Notes under the pieces: model-generated
The model's database searches: none
What the model was told of the DNA's origin: nothing
The model's input: the letters and a program-made list of their open reading frames with translations, nothing else
Origin: Phycomyces nitens
Taxonomy: Eukaryota; Mucoromycota; Mucoromycetes; Mucorales; Phycomycetaceae
Direction: 5' to 3'
NCBI GenBank assembly: GCA_022702545.1
Contig: JAHRBC010000003.1
Location: 4,526,001 to 4,590,000, forward strand
Length of the DNA: 64,000 bases
Made by a program: the position numbers and the translations under genes
Part shown: one piece after another, positions 53,936-64,000 of the stretch
Layout of the letters: the number at the start of each line of letters is the position of its first letter
Position numbering within the stretch: position 1 is the stretch's first letter

Positions 53936-56522
53936 ATGAAAACACGTCAAGCTATCTTGTACGTAGCCTTCCTGTGGTTTAGATGGCTAGTTTCCAGTCT
54001 ACCTGGCTATCTCCATCCCGATGAGTTTTTCCAGTCTCCCGAAATCACTGCTGGCCCCATGCTGGGCGTAGAGACCAGCATCCCATGGGAGTACAGCCCT
54101 GCTCATGCCTCGAGAAGCATCGTCATTCCGTAAGTGTTCTTGAAGAGCAATATAGCCTTTGTGTCCAAAGGTATATAAAAAAAAGGGTTATTGACAATGG
54201 TTTTGTTGTTTATTAGCTTCTTGACGACCGGGATTCCTTTCTGGTTTTTGCGCAAGGTGGAAATGTTGACCAACGGCGACAAGCAGAGTAAATATATCTA
54301 TGCATGAATAAGTCATAGTCCATATCTATATCTAACTTGGCACCTATTTATCATAGTCATTGGTACCCTGAGTATCTTTCTGACCGAGAGAACCGCCAGT
54401 TTTATCCTTTCCCTCCTTATCGGTAAAGTCAAAATAAAGATGTCTTATGTAGGACGCATACTAAAGGAAAAAGAGCGACCACCTATTCAGATTTTAGCAT
54501 TATTCATCTTTACAAGTCAATGAAGAAAGATTACCTTTTGCCTTTGTTCTTGGTTGCATCAAGCCAGGTCGCACTGGTTTACTACACCCGTACCTTTTCC
54601 AACACAATCGAGGCCATCATTCTGTGCCTAAGCTTGGCATCCTATACATCATTCACCAAAAAAGTAATTTTTTTTAAAACGGCTTGGTTTAGATAGAACA
54701 GATAATAATGTATTATATCACTAGGGATCGTTGGTTTCTGCTTACTTTCTTGGTTTCCTTCTCTGTCTTGGGATCTTTACACGCATCACCTTTGGACTCT
54801 ACGGACTGCCCATTGGTCTTGGTTTCTTGTGGCATGCTCTTAAAGGGTAAGCTAAAATAGTATTATTTGGAGAGTATCTGGTTTTAAGCATCTTTGGGGC
54901 CTATAGAAACTCTTCCAGCAAGCCTTCTTTTGTTGGATCGGTATTCTCGTTTGTTCTTGGTGCTAGTTTGATAGCCAGTGTGTGTATTCTGGCCGATTCG
55001 ATTTACTTTGGAGCCCTGACCGTCACTGTCGACGATAAGCCTCTTGTTCATCTTTCACAGATTGTCGAAGGGTTGATGAATGGAGATTCATTCAGTCTTG
55101 ATATGGTGGTAATATTTTCAGAGATACTGTGGAGTAGAATACTTAATATTTTCTACAATCACAGGGAGACTTTATCATCACACCACTCAACAACCTAAAG
55201 TATAACATGAATGTGGACAACTTGGCAACACACGGCATCCACCCCCGCTACGTCCACTCTGTTGTAAACTTCCCATTGCTCTTTGGCCCATTGGCCGTTG
55301 CCTCGCTTATGGACGTTACTGAAACCATGGTCTTGGCTGGATCTACTTTGTTCAGCAATGTATACTATGGTACGGCACGTAAAAAAATATTGTAAAGAAA
55401 CTGTATTGAAATTTGGGGATCTATTAGTTGCTCTTGGTTCTATCATCACCGCCATGGTTGGCTTGTCGATTTTCCCTCACCAGGAAGCACGCTTCTTGGT
55501 TCCTATGCTCGTACCTCTTGTTATTGTCTACACTTGGAACAAAACCAAATTGACAAAGATGTTTTGGGTAAGTCTTATAGAGAAATATAAGCAAAGTAGG
55601 CTGTACTAAAAAGAAACAATACAATATACAGGTTATTTGGATCATTTTCAATGTCATTACCACCTTTATATTCGGTGTCCTGCATCAGGTTGGTTGTGTG
55701 GATCAAGACAAAAGTCCAATAAACTAAGCATGTGGGCTTGTGGATCTTATTAGGGCGGTATTGTACCCACCATGAGCTACCTCCAGCAGCAATCTACAAA
55801 CATTCATGGTTGCGAAAAGTTGGCTTCTGGTGACATTGCTTGTCAATTGGATTATGCGAGTAAGTAATCAATGCAAATCAAAGCATTTATTAATGTTATC
55901 GTTCGTGTATAATAGGCACCTCTTTCTACAGTGACTACAACATTACTACACATATCTTGTTCTTCAAGACATACATGGCTCCTCAGCATCTCTTGGGCTA
56001 CCCAACCGAATGGAAGGGTGAGCATGGCTTATTAATTCAGAGAATATTACAGAGAGAGAGAGTCTAATGTCTATTCTTTAGATACAAGCAATATCCATGT
56101 TCAAGTCAAGAACTTTGGTAGCGATATCGAATCGACCGAGAAGGAATTAGAGCATCGTTCTGGTGTTTTATTCCACAAGGATTCTCACACCAAGCACAAG
56201 ATTAGCTTTGCACAATCCCAGGAAGCTCCTGCTTCGTTTGAGAGGTAATATAATGATTATAATTATACTTATGAGAACAATCTCTAAATACAAACACACC
56301 TTGTTTATTTGTTACTTTAGAACCCTCTTGGTTGCACCCATGGCAGCTACCCTGCCTCGCATCCACGACCGTCGCTATCTGTTGCTGACGTCTTATAATC
56401 CCCATGTGAGCTTTGATGACATGAAAGCGACTACAAACCAGACAAGCCAGATTGATGATCCCGCCAAGATTATGAGTCTCAATGTTTGGTTGATTCTCTC
56501 TGACGTTGATGCCGTCAACTAG
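53936..56522 (+). CDS. GPI mannosyltransferase, Smp3/PIG-Z type (GT22)
   Basis: Multipass ER mannosyltransferase that adds the fourth mannose to the GPI anchor precursor. The GT22 luminal motif is [15 protein letters not shown]; the following [27 protein letters not shown] parallels human PIG-Z (PWEF..SSCRSVVFPLLTSG), and [15 protein letters not shown] is the other family block. About ten exons; several introns are 50-70 nt. The C-terminal part after [14 protein letters not shown] is predicted luminal. Smp3/PIG-Z is preferred over Gpi10/PIG-B because of these motifs. It would act upstream of GPI proteins such as the wall protein in this window. Exons between 54290 and 55900 were followed by frame, not all ends fixed. 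Confidence 0.88.
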
Positions 56523-56900
56523 ACAGCTTGTAAGATATAAATATATAAATATAAATATATAAAATAGATGTAGCATTGTATTATTATTATTATTTTCAAT
56601 TGGCCAAAATCTCTATACTTTGTGTTTTCTAGACCATTTAGACGGTAGAAAAAATAATAAACCAAACAAAAAAGAAAACGTTTTCATTTATGTACAGTCA
56701 GGTCTTTAATCGCCAATTCTCTATAAAAGGAATTTAAATGAATTCTGAACAGCTACATAAACTCATTCTTGCAAAGCATTAGGCACGCAAGTACAAATAG
56801 AATACATATTCCTATTCTTATTCTTATCCTAACTCTCTCTTCGTTGTTGTTGTTGTTGTTAAACCAGATAAACCTGCCTAGGGCAAACTTCAGACCCCAC
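56523..56900. other. Intergenic spacer and CDA leader
   Basis: About 380 bases. (TTA)n at about 56579-56594 and (GTT)n at about 56842-56860 are simple repeats. In-frame sequence upstream of the CDA ATG has only a TTG start and hydrophobic low-complexity, so it is taken as 5' UTR. Confidence 0.5.
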
Positions 56901-58412
56901 ATGCTCTTGTTTCTCGCTTTGGCCCTGTGGGTTGAATCCACTGTTGCTTTTGACATTATTCACTATGGCAGCGACAAGCGAGCTCCTATGGCCGTATCTT
57001 CTCCTGTGTGGTTGAGCAATGTCCCGATTCCTACAAACATTGCCACAAAGTTTCCAAAAGATCAACAGATCGTGCCTGGGCCTCTAGCCCCTTCAGATTT
57101 TCACATTGACAAAAAGACATACCCTCCTGGGAACAAGGTCCCACCTGGAGATCATCCTGAAGTCCAAAAGGTTATTTCCTCCATTGACTGGACAAAAGTA
57201 CCCAACACAAATATCCGCAAAGTTGTCGACTGGACTCTAGTGAAGACTGGCTATGATTATCTTGGAGACCCTGACTGTTGGTCGTCCTCTAGTCTTTGCA
57301 AATATCCAAAGGCATTGGATCTTCCCGAAGATGTCCATGAGTGTCCCAATTCGGGAGACTGGGGCCTAAGCTACGATGACGGACCATTTCGTGCATGGAC
57401 AACTTCGCCAGAAGACAAGGAGTGGGAATCACCTCGTCTCTACAACTTCTTGGCCACGACCGGAAATCAAAAGGCGACTTTGTTTTGTAAGATTCCTAAA
57501 CACACAAGGATCCGTACATTCCTCATATAAACCCAATACTTTTCTATTTTGCTCTCTTGTTGCTTTCCAGACGTAGGACACAATGTCATTAATTTCCCTC
57601 AAGCTGCCCAGCGTGCCCTTGCAGATGGACACACGCTCTGTGCTCATACGTGGTCCCACAAACAAATGACTTCGCTTACAAACGAAGAGGTGGTAGCCGA
57701 GCTGTATTGGACCATGAAGGCAATCAAGCAAGTCACCGGAGTCACTACCCGATGCTGGAGACCACCGTATGGTGATGTGGATGATCGGGTTAGATCAATT
57801 GCATGGCAAATGGGCCTGAGAACAATTGTATGGGATGTGGACTCTAATGATTGGGACTTGGTAAGTTATTGCTGATATATCCACTGTACTCAAATCTCAA
57901 TCATAAATTAGTATGGTGTGCCAGGAGGAGGGCACTTGTCAAAACCCCAAGTGGGCAAGATATTCGAAAAGTGGATCTCGCGCATGGCCAACAAACAGGA
58001 CAGAGATACAGGGCATATTTCATTGGTAATAATATCCTTATAATCAAAACATAAGCTCATATTATTATAGGAGCACGAGAACAATAGGGAGACACTTGCT
58101 GTTGCTGAAGAGTGGCTTCCAAAATTAAAAAGCCAATTCAACGTTGTCCCGATCCACGAGTGTATTGGAGATCCTCATCCGTACTGGGAAGAAAGCTGGA
58201 CATTTCCTTGGCCCAACAACAAATACAATGGGTCAAAAAAGGCTGCAAACAAAATTACGCCTGACAAGGCAAACAGGAATTCGAGTACGATTATTGAGGA
58301 GAAACCGGCAAATGAGTCTAGAGCTTCCAAGACACTTGGAGCCTTTTTATATTCTGATCCATTGTCTACGTCTATTGTTTTCCTGACTTTTGTATATTTG
58401 ATTTTTATGTAA
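56901..58412 (+). CDS. Chitin/polysaccharide deacetylase (CE4)
   Basis: Secreted NodB-domain polysaccharide deacetylase that converts chitin to chitosan. Signal peptide MLLFLALALWVESTVAF. Catalytic motifs in order: SYDDGPF (motif 1, with the metal Asp pair; usual TFDDGP), HTWSHK (metal His pair, motif 2), RPPYGDVDDRV (motif 3), VWDVDSNDW (motif 4), and a later HECIGDPHPYW (motif 5 area). Introns lie near 57489-57570, 57860-57910 and 58026-58070. The C-terminus (LSTSIVFLTFVYLIFM) is hydrophobic after a Ser/Asn/Lys-rich stretch, as for a GPI-anchored or membrane-tethered form. Convergent with the chitin synthase, 376 bp between stops; chitosan-rich walls are typical of Mucoromycota. Confidence 0.93.
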
Positions 58413-58788
58413 TCATTTTGAATACCATGCAATCAAAAGGTTCAATGGCAATTCGTTTGAGTTGATATCTAGAGTACTCTTTACTACTATATGTCTAGTC
58501 CAGGCGTTGTTTACGGCATCAAACCAACAAAAGAACAAGAACAAGAATTACACTATACAGATATCTTGAATCTCTGCTTGCTTGCTTGCTTTTTTTTTGG
58601 AGTGGGAGCTCAAGAATATATATATATATATGTATAGAGAAAAAACGGGTGTCTGAGGAGGACAGATGGGTATGCTCAAGCTAAAGATACACTAGAAAAA
58701 AAAATAAAGAGAGATATTTGAACAGGAAAGAGGATAGACTACAGATATATAAAAAAAAGTCATCTACTTTTTTTTTGCTTAAATGTTT
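58413..58788. other. 3' spacer between CDA and chitin synthase
   Basis: 376 bases between two convergent stop codons. It contains a (GCTT)n run (about 58575-58591) and a (TA)n run (about 58618-58631). No coding sequence. Confidence 0.55.
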
Positions 58789-61700
58789 CTAGAATCCTTG
58801 GTAAGGACCTTGATTGTATGGACCAGGATTATGCTGTTGAGCGCCTACGTACTGTCCAGGACCTAGTGGTGCCGAAGATGGTTGCATAGGCCGTGAATTA
58901 GAGTTGGGAGAAGATGGTGTAAAGTTTTGCTGAGGACCCCAAGGGCCTGGTGCAGTAGGATGTGGCTGGACTGGAGCAATGGGACGAGATGGCAGAGGGG
59001 CTTGGGACTGTGGGCGGTATGAAGGATAGTATCCAGTACCGTTCTTTGCCGGTGCTTCCTTGGACGGATCAAAGTAATGGGCTGGATCTTGGACATTTCC
59101 AGACCCACCATTGAAAGAGAGGTTGGATATATTGTCATCAAATGTACCAAACTGGCTGTCTTCTTCGTCAATGATGGTGTGTATTTGATGAGTAGGTCCC
59201 AAATCGCGTTCGTTGCGTTCTCTTCTCTTCTTGGCGCGGACTCGTTTGCGTTCATAGTCTTCCCATCGCTTTAGGGGTACACTGGCAGGATCAAATACAC
59301 CATCAGTTTTGCTGTGGTCATCTCCCTTGGCTTCACCCTCGACCTTTCGGGTTTCACCCCAAGAGAAATCATCAAAATGCCAGAAAGCATAGACTGGGAG
59401 GACAAAGTTCCAGATTGGGAGAGCAAATAGATAGACAATCATCCAGGCGAGATACACCCACTTGCGCGTGGTGACAAGGATAAGGAAGGCTGGTGAAAAC
59501 AAGACGATGATCAAGAGAATCAAAGGAACGGCAAGAGTGAAGCTGGTTATATGGGTCTTTGCCATTGAGACGACCAAGACCACGGTAAGGACAATGGCAA
59601 CGGGAAGGGTCAAGGTACCGACAAGATCCATCATTACAACAAACTGCATGGAGAAGCAAAAGGTACCGCACAGATTGCGGACAAGGACAAGTTCAAACAG
59701 GTTATGGATAGTAGAGTTGATCCAACGACGGCGCTGGGACAACAGCACCTTGAATTCATCGGGAACGACAGTTTTGCAGATCTAAAAGACGATTGAGTAC
59801 AAGATTGATAAAGATTTAAAAAAGATTTAAAGACTTACAGCCTGTGGAGTAAAGACCATTTTTCGAAAGGGAAAGTTACGGAGCATGAGTGTGGTTAGGA
59901 AACGATCTTCACCGAGAAGGAGCAGGTTCTTTTGGTGAAGAGTATCAATGGTGTTTGACGAGTATTCCTGGACAATTTCTGGCTTGGTGATAATGGGGAT
60001 CCAATCTCCATCGCCTTTGCGAGCCTTTAGTCGATACATGCAAAAACAACCCGGAAGACAGGTAACACCACCAAACACGGCCTCAAATCCTTTGGCAAGA
60101 TGGTGGGAGATAAAGTATTCATAGACCTGAATTGCCGTCACCCAAGAATCTCGCTTGTTGGCAATCTTTGTTTCACCACACAGGCCCATAATTAGGTTAT
60201 CGTTCACCATACAATTGATTAGCAGACGAAGGGAAGATTCGTACACTTTTGTGTCTGCATCAACCTATCAAGAAATATAAGTATTTTCTTTGGTGTATGT
60301 ATGTATGTATGTATTATTGGCTTACCATGAGCACCAATTCAAAGTAGTCTGGAGTGACCTTCATAAGGTAGGTTATTTTCTGGAAAAGCTCAAAATCAAG
60401 CGGTGTCATGCGGTCATTATAGGTTACTCGACTGAAGAAGTTCATTAAAATAAGCTGTGAATCACGCTTTCCACGATTTCCAGGTTTGGGCTTGCCCTGT
60501 TCGCCTGGATTGCCCGACTTGACGACCAAAATCATGGGCACCTTGTGTCCAGAACATACTAAGTAATAAAATAAATGTCATTATTAGCCTGAAACACACA
60601 CACAAAAAAAATTTATATATATATTAATATTATATACTTGCCATAGTGACCAGCATAAACCTTTGCACAGTTGTGTTGTTTAGCACCCGAGGCAACTGCC
60701 ATATACGCCTTTGGTTCCGGGTTTCTCATGGCAGGATCGTCAAAGGTAATAAGGGAAAGACACATGTCTGGAGTAGACATCGTTTCGCCATGGCCAGTAA
60801 TTATACCATCCGCAATAAGGAAGAGAAGCTTACGATCGTCCGGATAATCTGTAGCAGCCAATGATTCTACTGTTCCACGAATACCTTCTGTATTTTCTGA
60901 ATAGCAGGTAATCAACATTACACTGTAAAGGTCGTTACCGATCTCCATCAGACGAGTCATTGCGCTTGGATTAGAACCTCCTGACATTAGTGGTGCACTG
61001 GGGCTGATGGCTGACATTTCCATTGTCTGGTTTGGTCTGATTGCGGCTCCTGCTGCTGCTACGGGCGAAATGCGAGGCATGGCTGGTGGGGTACGAGATA
61101 GTTTGCGGGAAATGAACCAGGAGAAGATGAGGGCCATAAAAAAGCGAGCGAAAACAATAGAAAGCACAATAAACAAAGAGCAAAACAGGATAATCGAGGC
61201 AACAAAACAGCCAGGAGTATCCTTGTCGATCTTGCCGGCTCTATATTTCTCTACCATGCAGTCAATCGAGGCTTCTAGCTCTGGGAGGCGAAAGAAGAGC
61301 TTGGTGGCATCGCGACCACCCTCTGCAAAGTCCTGCTTGAGAATATAGCGAATAAGGACGTCAAGTTCGTCATCTGGGAGGACATTGGGGTTTGATTTGA
61401 TGTAAGGGGTCAGGTTGAGGACATTTCCGTCGATAACAAAAAAGTTGGTGAGATCGTCTCCGGCCAGATGAGTCCAATCATAGCCAACCTGGCGGGTGGA
61501 GTTGAAGATCCCGAGACTGTCGTAGGTTGCCTGGCTGAGGGAACCGAGGGTACAGGTTCCACCTGTGCAAGGATTGAAGCTGACGGCAGCAAACTTGGTA
61601 GAGACTGGGTTCCCGGTGTCCTGGCATGCAGGGATTGTGGTGCCATGTTGGAAGAGAGAAGTAATGTCGGTTCCAGGAGTCTTTGCCAAGGAAAAAAAGT

Positions 61701-62399
61701 CTGTGTTTCCGGTATTCTTTGCGTTGGTGATATTGAATTGCCAGCCATTGATTCCCAACAATGAAGCTAAGAGATTTGGTGAATGAATTAGGATAATTAT
61801 CGGTAGGACGCATTTAGTGGATTCTGCACAAATTGTCTTTTTTTGAAAAAGTTAATGGAGTACATACCGCCATTTATGGAGTCATTGTACGAAAGATAAT
61901 TCTGTTGGTTGCTGGCATCCGTAGGCGGACACAAGACAGAGCTCAGACCGATGGTGATAAAGGCAACAAATCCACCCATACAGGCAATAAGGAAGCACAG
62001 GGTGATCTTTTCGCGCCAGGCCTGCTGCATGCTGGCGTCGGGCATCCCCAGAGCCTTGAGCATCGGGGAAAGTGCCCAAAAGGTGACGACACGAGAGAAG
62101 AAAGTCCAAGGATCAAACATGGTGCCTGAGGATGTAGTCTTTCCTGTGAGGAGCGGTGCTGGTTCTTGGTAGCGATCAGGACGGATAAGAGTGCGTCCAC
62201 GTTGAATGTTCTGGCTGGCATTGGCGATACTGTTTCCTCCGGGGGCCATTCGACGGGTGGGTGCTCGGCCAAGGGTTGTTGGGGTTCTGCCTACCGAGGC
62301 AGCGCCCGCATTGTAGCGGTAGTTGCTCTCTGTTGCGCGATAGGCATATTCATCGCCAGGTGTGTTCCCACCAGAGGCAGGATCGTAACGAGTGGGCAT
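58789..62399 (-). CDS. Chitin synthase, class IV (CHS3/CHSD-like)
   Basis: Large chitin synthase, class IV-type. The start is the ATG at 62399 ([11 protein letters not shown]); the open frame extends upstream only through a pyrimidine-rich low-complexity stretch. N-terminal TM segments begin near [20 protein letters not shown] (WREK block just before), followed by a luminal [12 protein letters not shown] domain and [19 protein letters not shown]. The catalytic GT2 core has DAD (with [14 protein letters not shown]), [11 protein letters not shown], and the QRRRW motif ([15 protein letters not shown]), then TM helices ending in a Pro/Gln-rich tail ([11 protein letters not shown]). Introns are near 59782-59838, 60266-60325, 60560-60639 and 61768-61866. 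It synthesises chitin at the plasma membrane. Convergent with the chitin deacetylase. Confidence 0.94.
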
Positions 62400-63318
62400 T
62401 GGGTCTCGGTGAAAGAGAGAAAGAAGAGAGAATGAATGCAAGGATAAAGAATGGATTGAGAAGGCAAGGGATTGTTTATGTTTAAAAGAAGGGATAAGGG
62501 TCAACGCTTGAAGGCAAGACGTAGAGGGGGAAACAACCAATGCCAACAGAAAGAAATAAAGAAAGAAAGAAAGAAAGAAAGGGGCTAAAGAGAGAGAGAG
62601 AGAGGGAGGGGGGAGAGGGAGGGGAGGGGGTTTGGGTTGGGTTGTGCGACTATTTTTAATACTGAGATGACAGCAAGAGAAAAAGCACTCATGCATGGTT
62701 ACTGGTAAGTTCTTTCGTTGTCCGAAAAGTGCAAATTAACTGTGTTGCCTGGCAAGTCTAGATTTGGCCTCCTCTGGCCAGTGTAACCGCTGCTGCAGAT
62801 CAGAGCCGCAACATAAAGCCAATATACAACAACAAGGAGAGCAATAGAAACAAGGGGTCAATTGTCCAAGAATAACTCTGGACACCCAAATATATATATA
62901 TATATATTTAGTTATTTATTTTGCCAAAATAAAGAAAAAAGATCCAAGTGTTTAGAAAATAGGAATCCAACTCTTAACCTTTCCTGGACCAAAGACCTAC
63001 AACTGCCAAACCAAAAATATACAAGTCGTCATCGGTACACGGAACCAGAGTGAGCCAAGACATGTATGATACTATTTGAGTCGAGACAATTAGATGGCAT
63101 GCAATGGCTGGTTGAAATTAGCTATATTTATATTGCACTTGATATTCATAATACTTTCAATATATTATTTATTAAACCATTTCATTAACTCTCTATCCCT
63201 TCTCTGGGTTAAAGTGGCGCACTTAATTAAGGTATCCAAAAAAGAACCCGCTGTGCTGTCCCACCTTGAGGTCTTTTTTTATATATTTTATAAAAAAAAG
63301 ATCGAACGATCAAGTCTT
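62400..63318. other. Chitin synthase promoter region with polypurine tract
   Basis: About 900 bases between the divergent-looking chitin synthase start and the b5 reductase stop; both genes are on the minus strand. It contains a long polypurine tract (about 62560-62630) read as polypyrimidine on the chitin synthase sense strand, and a (TA)n run at about 62890-62906. No supportable gene in 62700-63318. Confidence 0.6.
62560..62630. repeat. (GAAA)n/(GA)n polypurine tract
   Basis: Plus strand carries GAAA repeats, then a (GA)n run, then GGGAGGGGGGAGAGGGAGGG; only a CT at 62585-62586 interrupts the purines. It is a strong simple-sequence tract upstream of the chitin synthase start and lies in its 5' UTR or core promoter. 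Confidence 0.85.
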
Positions 63319-64000
63319 TTAAAACTTGAATACTTGATCTACCACTTTACTGACAGGACGTGGAGAAGTGAACCCCAAGGCTGTTGTGGCCTATAGATCA
63401 CATGTCAGCCAACTATAAAGCCATCGAAACCTTACCTCTGTAACAGCCTTGACTTGGCCAGGAGGTCCACACACAAGGATTTTGACGTCTCCTGCCGGCT
63501 TCGGAAGCCACTTTTCCATCTTGGCTTTATCAATTCGGCCAGTGTGCCCAGTCCATGCTGCATGTGGGCGGCTTAGCACATAGTGTACACTGAACCGATC
63601 CGGGTGGCTGGCTGCAAGCCTGTCCAAATCTTCTCGGAGCAGGATATCTGGCTCAGTCTGGTTTCCATAGACCAGAGTAACTTCTGTCTTGTCTTTCTGG
63701 TTACCCAAGATAGCCTTGATAATCTACTGTTCTGATAAGTATATACTTTAGCCTTGGGTTTGTAGCCTTACCTGATACATGGGTGTGATGCCAGAACCTC
63801 CTAAGGGTCGGTTGGTTTATGGAACTAATGGGCTAATTGTATTGTTGGTACTTGCCTGCAACCATCCCAATGGCCCGTACCATGTTGGGTGTATATTCAA
63901 ATAGACCTTTTGGTCCTCTGGCGGTGATCTTATCCCCAATCTCGAGATTGACCAAGTAGTTTGACATTAGACCATCTGGGTAGGTCTATCTCAACTCAGT
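63319..64000 (-). CDS. NADH-cytochrome b5 reductase, 5' truncated
   Basis: C-terminal part of NADH-cytochrome b5 reductase, which passes electrons from NADH via FAD to cytochrome b5 for sterol and fatty-acid desaturation. The last exon (63319-63390, 24 codons with stop) ends ..SKVVDQVFKF, the family's F-x-F end. Preceding exons show YPDGLMSNYLVNLEIGD, GPKGLFEY, VAGGSGITPMYQII (FAD/NADH motif), VTLVYGNQTEPDILLREDL, and VLVCGPPGQVKAVTE. The window edge lies in the intron just before the TYPDG exon (boundary near 63984); the FAD-binding N-terminal domain is therefore outside. Four short introns visible. Confidence 0.92.

Noticed and set aside
62400..62696. Upstream extension of the chitin synthase frame to 62696
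   Set aside because: The extra sequence is Pro/Leu/Ser/Phe low complexity from the polypyrimidine tract; the ATG at 62399 starts the normal polar N-terminus.

Overview
The window is fungal nuclear DNA, AT-rich, with short GT-AG introns (mostly about 45-110 nt), ATG starts, and long AT-rich spacers full of (TA)n and (AAT)n repeats. The gene content (class IV-type chitin synthase beside a chitin deacetylase, GDP-mannose 4,6-dehydratase, a Ser/Ala-rich GPI protein, an AFG2B-like AAA ATPase, a Tc1/mariner relic) suggests an early-diverging fungus, probably Mucoromycota. A large-genome Mucorales species of the Phycomyces type would fit, but I cannot fix the species.

Layout. 1-9.7 kb: the 3' part of a double-AAA ATPase (+), a kelch/transmembrane protein (-), an MCT-type MFS transporter (+) with an apparent 2-nt exon, and a 2OG-oxygenase-fold protein (-) that lacks both iron-binding histidines. 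9.7-17.4 kb: nearly 8 kb with no supportable gene. 17.4-27.4 kb: Myb/SANT-like protein, glutathione peroxidase (one GC-AG intron), alpha/beta hydrolase, FAM32A homologue, C2-domain diacylglycerol-lipase-like protein and a membrane GNAT. 27.8-34.7 kb: transposon-rich spacer with a decayed Tc1 transposase, a solitary gag/ORF1-like CCHC gene and a decayed unknown gene. 34.7-44.4 kb: PAS-like protein, GDP-mannose dehydratase, TFIIB, GH35 beta-galactosidase and a RasGEF with a possible MIT-like N-terminus. 45-56.5 kb: Kre9/Knh1-like GPI wall protein, TANGO2/NRDE protein, 98-aa zinc-ribbon protein, mitochondrial carrier, unknown membrane protein and a Smp3/PIG-Z GPI mannosyltransferase. 56.9-64 kb: chitin deacetylase and chitin synthase convergent with each other, then the C-terminal part of NADH-cytochrome b5 reductase.

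Much of the right half concerns wall and glycoconjugate biology: sugar nucleotide supply (GMD), GPI mannosylation (Smp3/PIG-Z), a GPI-anchored wall protein, a secretory GH35, chitin synthesis and chitin deacetylation. This is loose clustering of separate transcription units, not an operon. No rRNA, convincing tRNA or CRISPR array was found. Gene models were built by joining exons by eye; exon ends are given where the phase arithmetic works. Starts use the first in-frame ATG.
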